Positions 1-8,658 of a DNA stretch of 64,000 nt are shown here, one piece after another. The position numbers and the translations under genes are program-made. The notes under the pieces were generated by a model. That model had not been told where the DNA came from and ran no database searches. It saw nothing but the letters and a program-made list of their open reading frames with translations. Location of the stretch: assembly GCF_000372525.1 (NCBI RefSeq), contig NZ_AQUR01000095.1:88343-152342 (forward strand). Direction: 5' to 3'. Every line of letters starts with the position of its first letter. Within the stretch, counting starts at the first letter, position 1. The stretch comes from Cupriavidus neocaledonicus. GTDB taxonomy: Bacteria; Pseudomonadota; Gammaproteobacteria; Burkholderiales; Burkholderiaceae.

Positions 1-61
1 CCGCGGCATCGAGTCCGGCGACATCCGCAAGTGCGACGCCTTCGCCGCGCGCGACCTGTAG
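1..61 (+). CDS. C-terminal end of an unidentified protein (partial)
   Basis: Only the last 19 codons before a TAG stop are visible, reading RGIESGDIRKCDAFAARDL. The tail is soluble-looking and G+C-rich like its neighbours, and I do not recognise the family. The next gene (RND pump) starts 300 bases further on and has its own promoter candidate, so this is probably not the pump's membrane-fusion partner, although that cannot be excluded. The frame is inferred only from the open stretch and the stop. Confidence 0.4.
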   Translation, partial: RGIESGDIRKCDAFAARDL

Positions 62-361
62 TTTCCCGCCCCCCCAACGTCGGTGGGGGGCCGCCAATGT
101 GACGTTTGCGTTGTCCGGCCCCGCGTCCCTGTCTATAATCGCCGGCAAGGCCGCAGTATGACGGCCGCACGCCGGCGTCGATCCTCACCGATCTTTTCCC
201 GCCGCAGTGTCGGGTCCCTCCCCGCGGACCCCCGTACCCCGGTACGCGCCAACTTGCCGCAGTCGTTGCGGCGTCTCCGCACCCAAGCCGTTCCGTTCCA
301 ACCGCACCGGAGCCACGGCCGATCTTCACTTGCCGTGCGCCCGTGCCAGCCCTGACCTGAC
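61..361. other. Intergenic region upstream of the RND pump
   Basis: About 300 bases without a supported gene. It holds a C7/G6 inverted repeat just after the preceding stop (about 67-90, no T-run) and one sigma-70-like promoter. From about 145 to the RND start there is a leader of over 200 bases in which I see nothing else. An in-frame stop at 353-355 shows that the RND gene cannot begin upstream of 362 in that frame. Confidence 0.5.
111..139 (+). promoter_or_regulatory. Candidate sigma-70 promoter of the RND gene
   Basis: TTGTCC (111-116) is separated by 17 bases from a perfect TATAAT (134-139). Transcription would start near 146 and give a leader of about 215 nt. Confidence 0.5.
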
Positions 362-3300
362 ATGGCGTCGTTTTTCCTGAAGCGCCCGGCGTTCGCCTGG
401 GTGCTGGCCATCCTGACCGTGGTGGCCGGCCTGCTGGCCCTGAACCGCATCCCCATCGCCCAGTATCCGGCGGTGGCGCCGCCCACGGTGATCATCTATG
501 CCGATTACCCCGGCGCGTCCGCGCGCACGGTGGAAGACCGCGTCACCGCGGTGCTGGAGCAGCAGATGCACGGCATTCCGGGCCTGCTCTACCTCGATTC
601 CAGCAGCGAGGGCGGCACCGCGACGGTGACGCTCGGCTTCCGCCAGGGCACCGACCCGCAGCTGGCGCAGGTCAATGTGCGCAACCGCGTGGCCCAGGCC
701 GAGCCGCTGCTGCCCGAGGCGGTGCGCCGCGGCGGGGTCTATGTCGACCAGGCCAGCAGCAGTGCCTTCATGTATGTGTCGCTGGTGTCGGACAGCGGCC
801 AGCTCGATGAAACCGCGCTGGGCGACTTCGCCGCCGGCTCGGTGCTGCCGCTGCTGCGCCGCCTGCCCGGCATCGGCAAGGCCGAGCCCTACGGCGCCGA
901 GTACGCGCTGCGGATCTGGTTCGACCCGGACAAGCTCAACGCCTTCAACCTGACCACGGCCGAAGTCGAGGCCGCCATCCGCGCGCGCAACGGCAACGTC
1001 ACGCCCGGCCAGCTGGGCGGCGCGCCGGCGGTGCCGGGCCAGCCGTTCCAGGCGATCGTGCGCCCGCCGGCGCCGATGAGCGACGCGCAGGCGTTCGGGC
1101 GCATCGTGGTGCGCGCCGCCACCGACGGCTCGGCGGTACTGCTGCGCGACGTGGCGCGGGTGGAACTGGCCGCCAGCGACTACCGTTACGGCTCCACGCT
1201 GAACACGCGCAACGCCGCGTCGATCGGCCTGAAGCTGGCCGACGGCGCCAACGTGCTGCAGACCTCGCGCACCGTGCGCGCCGCGCTCGATGCCGCCAGC
1301 CGCGGCTTCCCGGGCGACGTGCGCTATGAGATCTCGTATGACGGCGCCACCTTCGTGCAGGCATCGATCTCGCGCGTGGTGCTGACCCTGATCGAGGCCA
1401 CGGTGCTGGTGTTCCTGATCCTGTACCTGTTCCTCGGCAACCTGCGCGCCACGCTGATCCCCTGCATCGTGGTGCCGGTGTCGCTGCTGGGTACGGTCGC
1501 GTGCCTGTACGCGCTGGGCCTGTCGCTGAACGTGATCACGCTGTTCGGCGTGGTGCTGGCGATCGGCATCCTGGTCGACGACGCCATCGTCGTGGTGGAA
1601 AACGTCGAGCGCATCATGCGCAGCGACGGCGTCGGTGCGATGCAGGCGGCGGCGCGCTCGATGCGCGAAGTCTCCGGCGCGCTGGTCGCGGTGACGCTGG
1701 TGCTGTGCGCGGTGTTCGTGCCGATGGCGTTCTTCGGCAGCGCGGTGGGCGTGATCTACCGGCATTTCGCCGTGACCCTGGCGGTGTCGATCGCGTTCTC
1801 GCTGTTCTTTGCGCTGACGCTGGCGCCCGCGATGTGCGCCAGCCTGCTGCGCCACAGCGCGGCGCCGGCGCGCGGGCCGCTGGCGTGGTTCGATGCGCGC
1901 TTTGCCGCGTTCACCGCGCGCTACGCCGGCTGGGTGCAGGCGCTGCAGCGCCGCCGGCTGCGCTGGCTGGCGGTGTACCTGGCGCTGACGCTGGCGTGCG
2001 GCTATGCGCTGTGGAAGATGCCGAGCGGGTTCCTGCCGGAAGAGGATACCGGCGAGATCGTGGTCGACGTGGAGTTGCCCGCCGGCAGTACCCAGGCCGG
2101 CACGCGCCGGCTGGTCGCCAGCCTCGAGCAATGGATGCGCGACCAGCGCTACCCGGTGCGCTCCAGCTTTGCCGTGCTGGGCTGGAGCAGCGGCGGCAGC
2201 GGCGAGCAGCGCGCCAGCCTGTTTATCGGCCTGACCGACTGGAAGGCGCGCGGGCGCGGGCACACCGCGCAGGCGGTGCTGGAGCGGCTTTCGGCCGGCC
2301 TGGACAGCTGGCCCGGCCGCGGCGCGGCGCAGCTGTTCGCCTACAACAGCTCGGCGCTGCCGGAACTGGGCAGCATCGGCGGCCTGGATATGCGCCTGGT
2401 GGCGCGCCAGCCGGTGGGCCGCCAGGCGCTGTTCGCCGCGCGCGACAAGCTGATCGAGCGTGCCAGGCAGGACCCGGTGCTGGGCGAGGTGCGCGCCACC
2501 ACCGGCCAGCCGGTGCCGGCGCTGGACCTGAAGATCGACTACCGCAAGGCCGAGGCCTTCGGCGTCGACGCCGAGGCCGTGCACCACACGCTGTCGGCAA
2601 CGCTGGGCTCGCGCTATATCGACGAAGTCGCGCGCGAAGGCCGGGTGCGGCGCGTGATCCTGCAGGCCGACGCCCCGTTCCGCATGCACCCGGAGCAACT
2701 GGCCCGCGTGCATGTGCGCAACGCGCAGGGTGCGATGGTGTCGCTGGCCGCGTTCGCGTCGCTGGAATGGGGGCAAGGCGAGGTCACGCTGGAGCGCTTC
2801 GACGGGTTCAGCTCGGTGCGCATCAATGCCGAAGCGGCGCCCGGCTACACCACCGGCGCAGCGATGACGCGGCTGGCCGAACTGGTGCGCGAGCTAGGAC
2901 CGGAATTCGACGTGCGCTGGACCGGCCGCGCCTACGAGCAGGAGCAGACCGGCACGCAGGCGCCGTGGCTGTTCGCGCTGTCGCTGCTGTTTATCTTCCT
3001 GTGCCTGGTGGCGCTGTATGAAAGCTGGACCTTGCCGCTGGCGGTGATTGCGATCGTGCCCACCGGCCTGATGGGCGCGGCCGCGGCGATCTGGCTGCGC
3101 GGCATGCCCAACGACGTCTACTTCAAGGTAGGCGTGGTGGTGATCATGGGCCTGGCGGCCAAGAACGCGATCCTGATCGTCGAATATGCCGAGCAGCTGC
3201 GGCGCGGCGCCGCCGGCGCCCTGGACGTGGTCGAGGCCGCCACGCGCGCGGCGCGCCAGCGGCTGCGGCCGGTGGTAATGACCTCGCTGGCGTTCGTGCT

Positions 3301-3499
3301 GGGGGTGGTGCCGCTGGCCATCAGCACCGGCCCGGGCGCGGGCGCGCAGCAGGCGGTCGGCACCGGCGTGCTGGGCGGCATGCTGGGCGCGACGGTGCTG
3401 GGCACGCTGGCGGTGCCGCTGCTGTACGCGGCCATCGCGCGCCGCTTGCCACGCGCGCAGCCAGCGCCGGAACAAGCGGCTGCGGCAGCTACGGAATAG
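362..3499 (+). CDS. HAE1-type RND multidrug efflux inner-membrane subunit (AcrB-like)
   Basis: A proton-driven trimeric efflux pump subunit of the inner membrane that passes hydrophobic or amphiphilic compounds to a membrane-fusion protein and an outer-membrane channel. The 1045-residue length matches AcrB (1049). The N-terminus has the family pattern FFLKRPAFAWVLAI followed by the IPIAQYP element. The proton-relay residues are visible: Asp406-Asp407 in TM4 (GILVDDAIV) and Lys934 in TM10 (GLAAKNAIL). This fits the HAE1 (organic drug) branch rather than the heavy-metal HME branch. The start is ATG 362; an in-frame TGA lies just upstream and no good ribosome site is visible. No membrane-fusion or outer-membrane partner gene is seen beside it, so it either borrows partners or they lie left of the window. 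The substrate cannot be told from sequence. Confidence 0.9.
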   Translation: MASFFLKRPAFAWVLAILTVVAGLLALNRIPIAQYPAVAPPTVIIYADYPGASARTVEDRVTAVLEQQMHGIPGLLYLDSSSEGGTATVTLGFRQGTDPQLAQVNVRNRVAQAEPLLPEAVRRGGVYVDQASSSAFMYVSLVSDSGQLDETALGDFAAGSVLPLLRRLPGIGKAEPYGAEYALRIWFDPDKLNAFNLTTAEVEAAIRARNGNVTPGQLGGAPAVPGQPFQAIVRPPAPMSDAQAFGRIVVRAATDGSAVLLRDVARVELAASDYRYGSTLNTRNAASIGLKLADGANVLQTSRTVRAALDAASRGFPGDVRYEISYDGATFVQASISRVVLTLIEATVLVFLILYLFLGNLRATLIPCIVVPVSLLGTVACLYALGLSLNVITLFGVVLAIGILVDDAIVVVENVERIMRSDGVGAMQAAARSMREVSGALVAVTLVLCAVFVPMAFFGSAVGVIYRHFAVTLAVSIAFSLFFALTLAPAMCASLLRHSAAPARGPLAWFDARFAAFTARYAGWVQALQRRRLRWLAVYLALTLACGYALWKMPSGFLPEEDTGEIVVDVELPAGSTQAGTRRLVASLEQWMRDQRYPVRSSFAVLGWSSGGSGEQRASLFIGLTDWKARGRGHTAQAVLERLSAGLDSWPGRGAAQLFAYNSSALPELGSIGGLDMRLVARQPVGRQALFAARDKLIERARQDPVLGEVRATTGQPVPALDLKIDYRKAEAFGVDAEAVHHTLSATLGSRYIDEVAREGRVRRVILQADAPFRMHPEQLARVHVRNAQGAMVSLAAFASLEWGQGEVTLERFDGFSSVRINAEAAPGYTTGAAMTRLAELVRELGPEFDVRWTGRAYEQEQTGTQAPWLFALSLLFIFLCLVALYESWTLPLAVIAIVPTGLMGAAAAIWLRGMPNDVYFKVGVVVIMGLAAKNAILIVEYAEQLRRGAAGALDVVEAATRAARQRLRPVVMTSLAFVLGVVPLAISTGPGAGAQQAVGTGVLGGMLGATVLGTLAVPLLYAAIARRLPRAQPAPEQAAAAATE

Positions 3500-3517
3500 A
3501 AAAACGCCTGCCAGGCG
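3500..3517 (-). terminator. Compact terminator for the exported repeat protein
   Basis: Inverted repeat CGCCTG-C-CAGGCG (3505-3517), followed in the minus direction by T5 (3504-3500). It abuts the stop of the convergent RND gene. The one-base loop means the real stem must be shorter. Confidence 0.4.
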
Positions 3518-3558
3518 AAGAGAGAAGGAGGAGGAGGTCGGCCGGGCAGGCGGGAGAG

Positions 3559-3585
3559 AAAACTTGCGGCCACCGCAGTGGCCGC
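3559..3585 (-). terminator. Intrinsic terminator for the exported repeat protein
   Basis: Perfect 8-bp stem GCGGCCAC/GTGGCCGC with loop CGCA (3566-3585), followed on the minus strand by AAGTTTT. It lies 28 bases past the stop of the repeat-protein gene. Confidence 0.55.
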
Positions 3586-3612
3586 GCAGGGTCTTGGGGC
3601 AGACCCGTGGGA

Positions 3613-4026
3613 TCAGACGCGATAGCCGTACAGCGAACCGTCGCCGGAGCGCGAGTTGTCGAGCGCGCGTTCGGCCACGTCGCCGGTGAAGGTGTGCGTG
3701 CCTTCGCTGAAGGTATCGAACTTGCCGCGCTTCGAGATCTCGCCGCTGAAGCTGTGCGCCCCTTCGCTGAAGGTGTCGAACTTGCCGTCGCGGCGCGAGC
3801 CTTCCGAGTACGGGTCGAAGCGGCCGGTGCGGGCGCCGTCGGTGTAGGTGTCGAACTTGCCTTGCTTGGCGCCGTCCGTATACACATCGTACTTGCCGAC
3901 CCGCAGCGCGTCGGCATACACATCGAACTTGCCAACCTTGCTGGCAGCGGGGGCAGCCATCGCCGTAGCGGACGCGGCCACTGCCGCGAACACGAGCGCG
4001 CCGCCAAGGATACGTCTGGCGATCAT
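3613..4026 (-). CDS. Exported protein with six G-[KR]-[FY]-D repeats
   Basis: A 137-residue protein of unknown function. Residues 1-25 form a signal peptide (MIARRILGGALVF..., cleavage likely after AMA), so it is periplasmic or secreted. The mature part is nearly all tandem repeats of a 10-12-residue unit, consensus G-[KR]-[FY]-D-x-[YF]-[ST]-[DE]-G-[AST], starting near residues 32, 44, 56, 68, 81 and 101. The spacer after the fifth repeat and the tail after the sixth carry a shared HSFSG/HTFTG element. The last 20 residues are non-repetitive. Such short aromatic/Gly repeats suggest beta-hairpin stacking, but this is inference. The start is ATG 4026, because AAGGAG sits seven bases upstream; a TTG further upstream in frame is part of that site. 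Two terminator-like hairpins follow. It is a single-gene unit. Confidence 0.8.
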   Translation of the reverse strand: MIARRILGGALVFAAVAASATAMAAPAASKVGKFDVYADALRVGKYDVYTDGAKQGKFDTYTDGARTGRFDPYSEGSRRDGKFDTFSEGAHSFSGEISKRGKFDTFSEGTHTFTGDVAERALDNSRSGDGSLYGYRV

Positions 4027-4285
4027 TTGGGACTCCTTCAACTGATTTCGTCGTTATTTCTTGTCGGTCCGGGATAAGACTCCGGCCGCTCCGCAATCTA
4101 TGTTGCGATGCGAGCACGGACTGAAGATTAGTCACAGCCCGCGCCAGCAGAAATACCGCTGCGACGAATGGTGCGTTGCGAGTCGTGAAACGACTGGCTT
4201 GCCGATGAATGGTGTCCGCGGAACGCCGGCGACATGCCGCCACGGACCTGTGCGCGTGGCGGCGGCCGCACCCGCGAGGGCGGGC

Positions 4286-4705
4286 TCAGAGCGTATATTG
4301 GCCGGCGGCTTCGGGCTGGAATGCGATCTCGGCGATGCTCACTTGCTGCTCGCGGCCATCGGGCAGGCGGTAACTGACGGTCTCGCCGGCGCGCGCGCCC
4401 AGCAATGCCTGGCCCACCGGCGACAGCACCGACAGCCGGCCGGCGTCGAAGTCGGCCGCGTCGGGATACACCAGGGTCCAGTTGCGCGGCTCCTGCTCGC
4501 CCGGCAGCGTGCAAACCACGCGCGTGTTCATGGTGACCACGTCGGTCGGGATCTCTTCGGGCGCGACAATGGTGGCGCGCGCCAGCAGGCCGTCGAGCAT
4601 GTCTTCGAGCTGGGCGGAGCCGGCGCGGCTGGCGATGCGCTCCAGGCGGGTGACGTCGAGTTCGGTCAGGTACAGGGTGGCGGTCTGGGTGTTGGTGGCC
4701 GTCAT
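4286..4705 (-). CDS. rnk: Rnk-type regulator (GreA/GreB C-terminal domain family)
   Basis: A 139-residue protein of the regulator of nucleoside diphosphate kinase family, which shares the FKBP-like C-terminal domain of GreA/GreB and can bind RNA polymerase near the secondary channel. The N-terminal helical segment (about residues 1-50) contains the LYLTELDVTRLERIA pattern. The C-terminal domain (about 55-135) has the typical LVYPDAADF...LSVLSPVGQALLGARAGETV stretch and ends in QVSIAEIAFQPEA. The N-terminal coiled coil is too short for GreA-type transcript cleavage. The start ATG 4705 is preceded by GGAGG at eight bases. It is a single gene with more than 240 bases free on each side. Confidence 0.8.
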   Translation of the reverse strand: MTATNTQTATLYLTELDVTRLERIASRAGSAQLEDMLDGLLARATIVAPEEIPTDVVTMNTRVVCTLPGEQEPRNWTLVYPDAADFDAGRLSVLSPVGQALLGARAGETVSYRLPDGREQQVSIAEIAFQPEAAGQYTL

Positions 4706-5224
4706 GGCGGGTCCTCCGGCAGTCGTGGTTGGGCGCGGCCGGCCAGCATGTTGGGCGGCGGCGGTCAGGTCTTGCGGGTTGGCGTGCGCGCGCAGCGGCG
4801 CGCGCATCAACGGATCGGCAAAAGCGTTGCGGCGATCGCCGGCAACAACGGAAACGCTGGCTCGGGCCCGGTTCGGCCCGGGCCCCGCGGTGGGAGACGA
4901 ATCAGGCTGGGAACCGGGCGGAATCAGGCGGTGCGCCGATCCGGCGGGGAGACGTCGCGCGCTTGGCGCGCTGGGGCAGGCTGGGAGCCAGGGTGACCGC
5001 GGACGCGTGCGGGCGGCCGGTCCGCAGCGGGCGGACAGGCGCGTAGGGCATCGGCGTCAGGCGATCGGTCAGGGTCATTGCGGAAAAGGATAGGCGGCAG
5101 TGAATCGCTTGCTGCCTTGGCGAGCCTGGAAGTGGTGGCTCACCTGCCTTGCTGCGCCGGCTCATGCACCGTGCTGGTGCGAAACCGGAGCAACCATCGT
5201 AGCACAGCGTTGCGGTCGGGGTCG
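4706..5224. other. Gene-poor stretch between rnk and the MerR regulator
   Basis: About 520 bases. The open frames here lack ribosome sites and recognisable products. I see G+C-rich inverted repeats, for example CGGGCC/GGCCCG near 4863-4880 and GCACC-AGCAC-GGTGC near 5167-5181 read on the minus strand, but none has a T-run. Nothing definite can be assigned. Confidence 0.4.
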
Positions 5225-5656
5225 TCACCCGTTGGTGGCATGGCACTCGCAGCCCGCCCCCGCTGCCGCCTGCTGCAGGTTCTGCAGAATGCCGCACGCG
5301 CTGGCAGGCTGATGATGGCGGCAGGTCTCGCGCAATGCGCGCAGCTGGCGCTCGAGTGCCTCCAGCGCCACGCGTTGGGCATGGATCTGGGCGATCTGGC
5401 GGTCCAGCAGCGTGTTGATATCGTCGCAGTCTTGTGACGGGTTGCGCTCGAACTCGCGCAGCCGCCGCACGTCCGACAGGCTCATCCCGAGCGAACGGCA
5501 ATGCCGCACGAAGTTCAGCTGCACCACATGGCCCTCGTCATAGCGGCGATAGCCGTTGGCCTCGCGCCGGGGCGCGTCGAGCAGCCCTTCGCGCTCGTAA
5601 TAGCGGATGGTCTCGACATCGCAGCCGCTGGATCGTGACAGTTCGCCGATACGCAT
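5225..5656 (-). CDS. MerR-family Cd(II)/Pb(II)-responsive regulator (CadR/PbrR type)
   Basis: A dimeric DNA-distorting regulator. The winged-helix N-terminus (1-70) has MRIGELSRSSGCDVETIRYYERE, typical of the family, and a dimerisation helix covers about 78-118. The metal-site cysteines of CadR/PbrR are in place at Cys77, Cys112 and Cys121 (CGILQ motif). The C-terminal tail adds Cys136 and Cys138 plus a His, as in several lead/cadmium sensors. Length is 143 residues. I chose ATG 5656 (RBS AAGGA) over ATG 5674, which lies at the edge of the operator, because family members start with M-[RK]-I-G-E-L. The operator-like dyad directly upstream suggests autoregulation. No cadA/pbrA-type exporter lies alongside in this window; the divergent neighbour is a small exported protein. 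The metal is assigned by family only. Confidence 0.85.
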   Translation of the reverse strand: MRIGELSRSSGCDVETIRYYEREGLLDAPRREANGYRRYDEGHVVQLNFVRHCRSLGMSLSDVRRLREFERNPSQDCDDINTLLDRQIAQIHAQRVALEALERQLRALRETCRHHQPASACGILQNLQQAAAGAGCECHATNG

Positions 5657-5674
5657 ATGCCTGTTCCTTGCCAT

Positions 5675-5695
5675 ACCCTGTAACGACTACAGGGT
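5675..5695. promoter_or_regulatory. MerR-family operator dyad
   Basis: Perfect 8-bp inverted repeat ACCCTGTA-ACGAC-TACAGGGT, the form of dyad used by CadR/PbrR-type regulators. It is 19 bases upstream of the regulator's chosen start and faces the divergent small gene at 5847. Neither strand shows a good -35 hexamer around it. Confidence 0.7.
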
Positions 5696-5846
5696 TGACG
5701 ATAGTGTAGGCCAGCCGGCCGCATCCTGCAGGCGGTGGCGAAGCGGCCGCAACCGTCGGTGTGCTACCGCCGCCACGGCGGCGCCCGCCACCTGCCGCAT
5801 CCTGTAGAATTCCTTCCACTTCCACCGAATAAGCCGTCCCCTGTTC

Positions 5847-6221
5847 GTGCGCGCCCTGCGGCTGCTCCTGCTGGTCATGATGCTGGCCTTCCTGCCCCTG
5901 CCGGGCTGGGCGGCTGCATTCGCGCACGCGGTGGTGTCCACCGCCGAAACCGCGGCCGTACCCGCCGCTGCGCCCGGCGCCGCCGATGCCGCCGACGCGG
6001 ATCGCGCTGCCGTGACAGGCGACCCGGCCGGCGATCCCCTGCCGCTCCCCGAAGCCGCCGAGCCGCAGTGGCAGTCCGGCGCCGACCTGGCCGAGCAACT
6101 GCTGCCGGCCACCCCGCTGCGCCTGGCTCCCTGGGCCGGCCGTGCCGGGCCGCCGCGCTATGCCGGCGCCCTGCTGCCCGAACCAGACCTGCCGCGGCTG
6201 CCGCGACCGCCACGCGCCTGA
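5847..6221 (+). CDS. Small exported Ala/Pro-rich hypothetical protein
   Basis: A 124-residue product with a convincing signal peptide (RALRLLLLVMMLAFLPLPGWA, cleavage near residue 23-28), so probably periplasmic. The mature part is rich in Ala, Pro, Asp and Glu, low in complexity, and ends with a Pro/Arg-rich tail. I do not recognise a family. The start is GTG 5847 without a clear ribosome site; ATG codons at 5877 and 5880 would remove half of the signal peptide. It is divergent from the MerR regulator with the dyad between them, so metal-responsive expression is possible but unproven. It could be a spurious frame in high-G+C DNA; the signal peptide is the main argument for it. Confidence 0.45.
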   Translation: MRALRLLLLVMMLAFLPLPGWAAAFAHAVVSTAETAAVPAAAPGAADAADADRAAVTGDPAGDPLPLPEAAEPQWQSGADLAEQLLPATPLRLAPWAGRAGPPRYAGALLPEPDLPRLPRPPRA

Positions 6222-6347
6222 TCCCCCAACGGCGCGGCCTGGCCGCGCCCGCCCGAACCCGCGTGCCGCACACGAATGCGGCGCGCGCCTGCGGTCCCAC
6301 CGCACCCTTGCGCCGCACGGCGCGACCTACCACTGCTCCACACTCAC

Positions 6348-7226
6348 ATGAAACGCGTACTGCTTTTCCTGGCGACCAACCTCGCCGTCATGCTCGTCCT
6401 CAGCATCACCGCCAGCGTGCTCGGGGTGAACCGCTTCCTGACCGCCAACGGGCTCAACCTGGGCATGCTGCTGGCGTTTGCCGCGCTGATGGGTTTCGGC
6501 GGCGCCTTTATCTCGCTGCTGATGTCCAAGACCATCGCCAAGTGGTCGACCGGCGCGCAGGTCATCACCCACCCCAGCACCAGCACCGAGCTGTGGCTGG
6601 TGCAGACCGTCGAAAAGCTGGCGCAGCGCGCCGGCCTGCCGATGCCGGAAGTGGCCATCTACGAGGGCGAGCCCAATGCCTTCGCCACCGGCGCCACCAG
6701 GAACAGCTCGCTGGTGGCAGTGTCCACCGGCCTGCTGCAATCGATGTCGCATGAAGAAGTCGAGGCCGTGCTCGCGCACGAGGTCGCGCACGTCGCCAAC
6801 GGCGACATGGTCACGCTGACGCTGATCCAGGGCGTGGTCAACACCTTCGTCATCTTCCTGGCGCGCGTGGTCGGCTACTTCGTCGATTCGATGCTGCGCA
6901 AGAACGACGAGGAAGCGAGCGGCCCCGGCATTGGCTACATGGTCACGGTGATCGTGTGCGAGATCGTGTTCGGCATCCTGGCCAGCATCATCGTGGCCTG
7001 GTTCTCGCGCCGCCGCGAGTTCCGCGCCGATGCCGGCGCCGCCGGCATGATGGGCACGCCCACGCCGATGGTCGCGGCGCTGCGCCGCCTGGGCGGGCTG
7101 GATCCGGACGGGCTGCCGCAGAACATGCAGGCGATGGGCATCGCCGGCGGCAAGTCGTGGATGGCGCTGTTCTCGAGCCACCCGCCGATCGAGCAGCGCA
7201 TCGCCGCGCTGCAGTCGGCGCGCTGA
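6348..7226 (+). CDS. htpX: Membrane zinc metalloprotease HtpX
   Basis: An inner-membrane M48 protease for quality control of misfolded membrane proteins, working alongside FtsH. Length is 292 residues (E. coli 293). TM segments lie near 3-25 and 33-55 before the catalytic domain, and two further hydrophobic stretches near 155-180 and 192-215. The zinc motif is HEVAH at 144-148, followed by NGD. The third ligand is Glu224 in SRRREFRAD. The start is ATG 6348 ([11 protein letters not shown]), the family-typical N-terminus, although no strong ribosome site precedes it. It ends nine bases from the convergent arfB. Confidence 0.95.
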   Translation: MKRVLLFLATNLAVMLVLSITASVLGVNRFLTANGLNLGMLLAFAALMGFGGAFISLLMSKTIAKWSTGAQVITHPSTSTELWLVQTVEKLAQRAGLPMPEVAIYEGEPNAFATGATRNSSLVAVSTGLLQSMSHEEVEAVLAHEVAHVANGDMVTLTLIQGVVNTFVIFLARVVGYFVDSMLRKNDEEASGPGIGYMVTVIVCEIVFGILASIIVAWFSRRREFRADAGAAGMMGTPTPMVAALRRLGGLDPDGLPQNMQAMGIAGGKSWMALFSSHPPIEQRIAALQSAR

Positions 7227-7235
7227 AGCCAGGGC

Positions 7236-7640
7236 TCAGTCGAACACCCGGCCGCGCAGCGCCTTGACCTGGCTGCGCTGGCTCTTGCTCTCCAGCCGGC
7301 GCTGGCGCGACGCCAGCGTCGGCCGCGTCGGCCGGCGCACGCGCGGCGGCGTGGCCACGCTGCGCACCAGCTCGTGCAGGCGCCGCACCGCCTCGTCGCG
7401 GTTCTGGTCCAGGCTGCGGAACTGCTGCGCCTTGATCACCACCACGCCGTCGCGCGTGATGCGGTGGTCATGCAGCGCCAGAAGGCGTTCCTTGTGGTCG
7501 GGCGGCAGCGAAGATGCCCGCACGTCGTAACGCAGGTGCACGGCGTTGGATACCTTGTTGATGTTTTGCCCGCCCGCGCCTTGCGCGCGGATCGCGGTAA
7601 TCAGGTATTCGTGGTGGGGAATGACGAGCTCGTCGACCAT
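7236..7640 (-). CDS. arfB: Peptidyl-tRNA hydrolase ArfB (YaeJ), ribosome rescue
   Basis: A codon-independent release factor that frees stalled ribosomes lacking a stop codon. Of its 134 residues, positions 1-105 form the RF-1-like catalytic domain with the GGQ motif at 23-25 (RAQGAGGQNINKV). A basic tail (RRPTRPTLASRQRRL...) enters the empty mRNA channel in characterised homologues. There is no codon-recognition domain, which separates it from RF1/RF2. The start ATG 7640 gives the compact family length; a longer in-frame extension contains no domain. It is convergent with htpX. Confidence 0.93.
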   Translation of the reverse strand: MVDELVIPHHEYLITAIRAQGAGGQNINKVSNAVHLRYDVRASSLPPDHKERLLALHDHRITRDGVVVIKAQQFRSLDQNRDEAVRRLHELVRSVATPPRVRRPTRPTLASRQRRLESKSQRSQVKALRGRVFD

Positions 7641-7677
7641 GGCCGCATCATAGCAAGCCGGCCCCCGCCGGACCGCA

Positions 7678-8493
7678 CTAGCGCCACGAATAAGCCAGGC
7701 CGACGCCATAGGTGATCTGGTTGCGCGTGCCGCGCTGCGTGACGATGGGGCTGTCGGCCGCGTCGCCGGCCAGGCGCTGCGCGTAGACCATCGCGCCGCC
7801 ATACCAGTGCTTGTCGAACTGGTAAATCAGCGCCAGCCAGCCCGTAAACTGCTCCAGCCCGCCGCCGGGGCTGTAAGCGGGCAGGCCGCTCGCCGCCGAG
7901 TCCGCCGGCGTCACGCCGAAGTAGGTACGGTTGAAGCTGCCGCTGACCCAGGTCGCGCCCAGGCCCGCGCCCGCGTAGAGGCGCTGGTGCAGCGGCATCC
8001 AGAAGGTGCCGGTGGCGGTGACGCGGCTGCCGCCGTAGACGATGCCCGCATTGGTCATCACGTTGATGCCGCCGCGCAGCCGCCATGGGACACGTCCGGG
8101 GTTCAGGTATTCATAGCCGATGTACCCGCCCGCCTCCACCGTGGTGTCGATCTCATGCACCTGCGCCACGACCGGATCGTCGACATTGTTGCGGCCGAGG
8201 CGCAGCCCGACGGCCGGGCCCCACTGGAAACCCGTCAGTCCGCCGAAATTGAACTGCGCATACGGCCCGTACCATTCCAGCAGCCGTCCGCCCGGCGTGA
8301 CATAGCGCAGTCCGGGCACCACGCCGACCATGCGGTCCTTGCCTCCGGCAAACTCGGTGGTGGAGCCAATGCCCAGTCCGGCCATGTTGGGCAAGCCACC
8401 AGGCAAGCTCAGCGGCGTGGCAACGGCTGTGGCACTTGCACCGGCCAGTGCCAGCGTAGCCAGCCAGCATATGCGGTTGGTCGGAATAGCCAT
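7678..8493 (-). CDS. MipA/OmpV-family outer-membrane protein
   Basis: A 271-residue predicted beta-barrel. Residues 1-26 form a signal peptide ending ATAVA. The body alternates aromatic and glycine-rich strands (YGPYAQFNFGG, TTVEAGGYIGYEYL, RLYAGAGLGATW) and ends with the terminal aromatic pattern VGLAYSWR, close to the usual barrel-end signal. MipA/OmpV proteins are linked to murein-synthesis scaffolds, osmolarity or metal stress in different species, so no specific role is assigned. The start is ATG 8493; no strong ribosome site is visible. The stop is 37 bases upstream of the arfB start on the same strand, so they may be co-transcribed. Confidence 0.8.
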   Translation of the reverse strand: MAIPTNRICWLATLALAGASATAVATPLSLPGGLPNMAGLGIGSTTEFAGGKDRMVGVVPGLRYVTPGGRLLEWYGPYAQFNFGGLTGFQWGPAVGLRLGRNNVDDPVVAQVHEIDTTVEAGGYIGYEYLNPGRVPWRLRGGINVMTNAGIVYGGSRVTATGTFWMPLHQRLYAGAGLGATWVSGSFNRTYFGVTPADSAASGLPAYSPGGGLEQFTGWLALIYQFDKHWYGGAMVYAQRLAGDAADSPIVTQRGTRNQITYGVGLAYSWR

Positions 8494-8658
8494 GGCTGTC
8501 TGAGGAACGGCGCCATCGGCGCGCCCGGTTCGGTGGAGTGTGTGAATCTAGCAGCACGGGCGCGCGCCACTGCCCGATCGCGTGCTGAAAGTTTTCGTCG
8601 CGCGAGTTAAAGCGGGCCCGCCGGGGTGCGGACACTGCATGGCACAGCTGAGGAAAAT

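Noticed and set aside
326..2776. 816-codon open frame antisense to the RND gene
   Set aside because: Composition is His/Arg/Gln/Ala-rich without any domain, typical of the opposite strand of G+C-rich genes; the plus-strand product is a clear RND protein.
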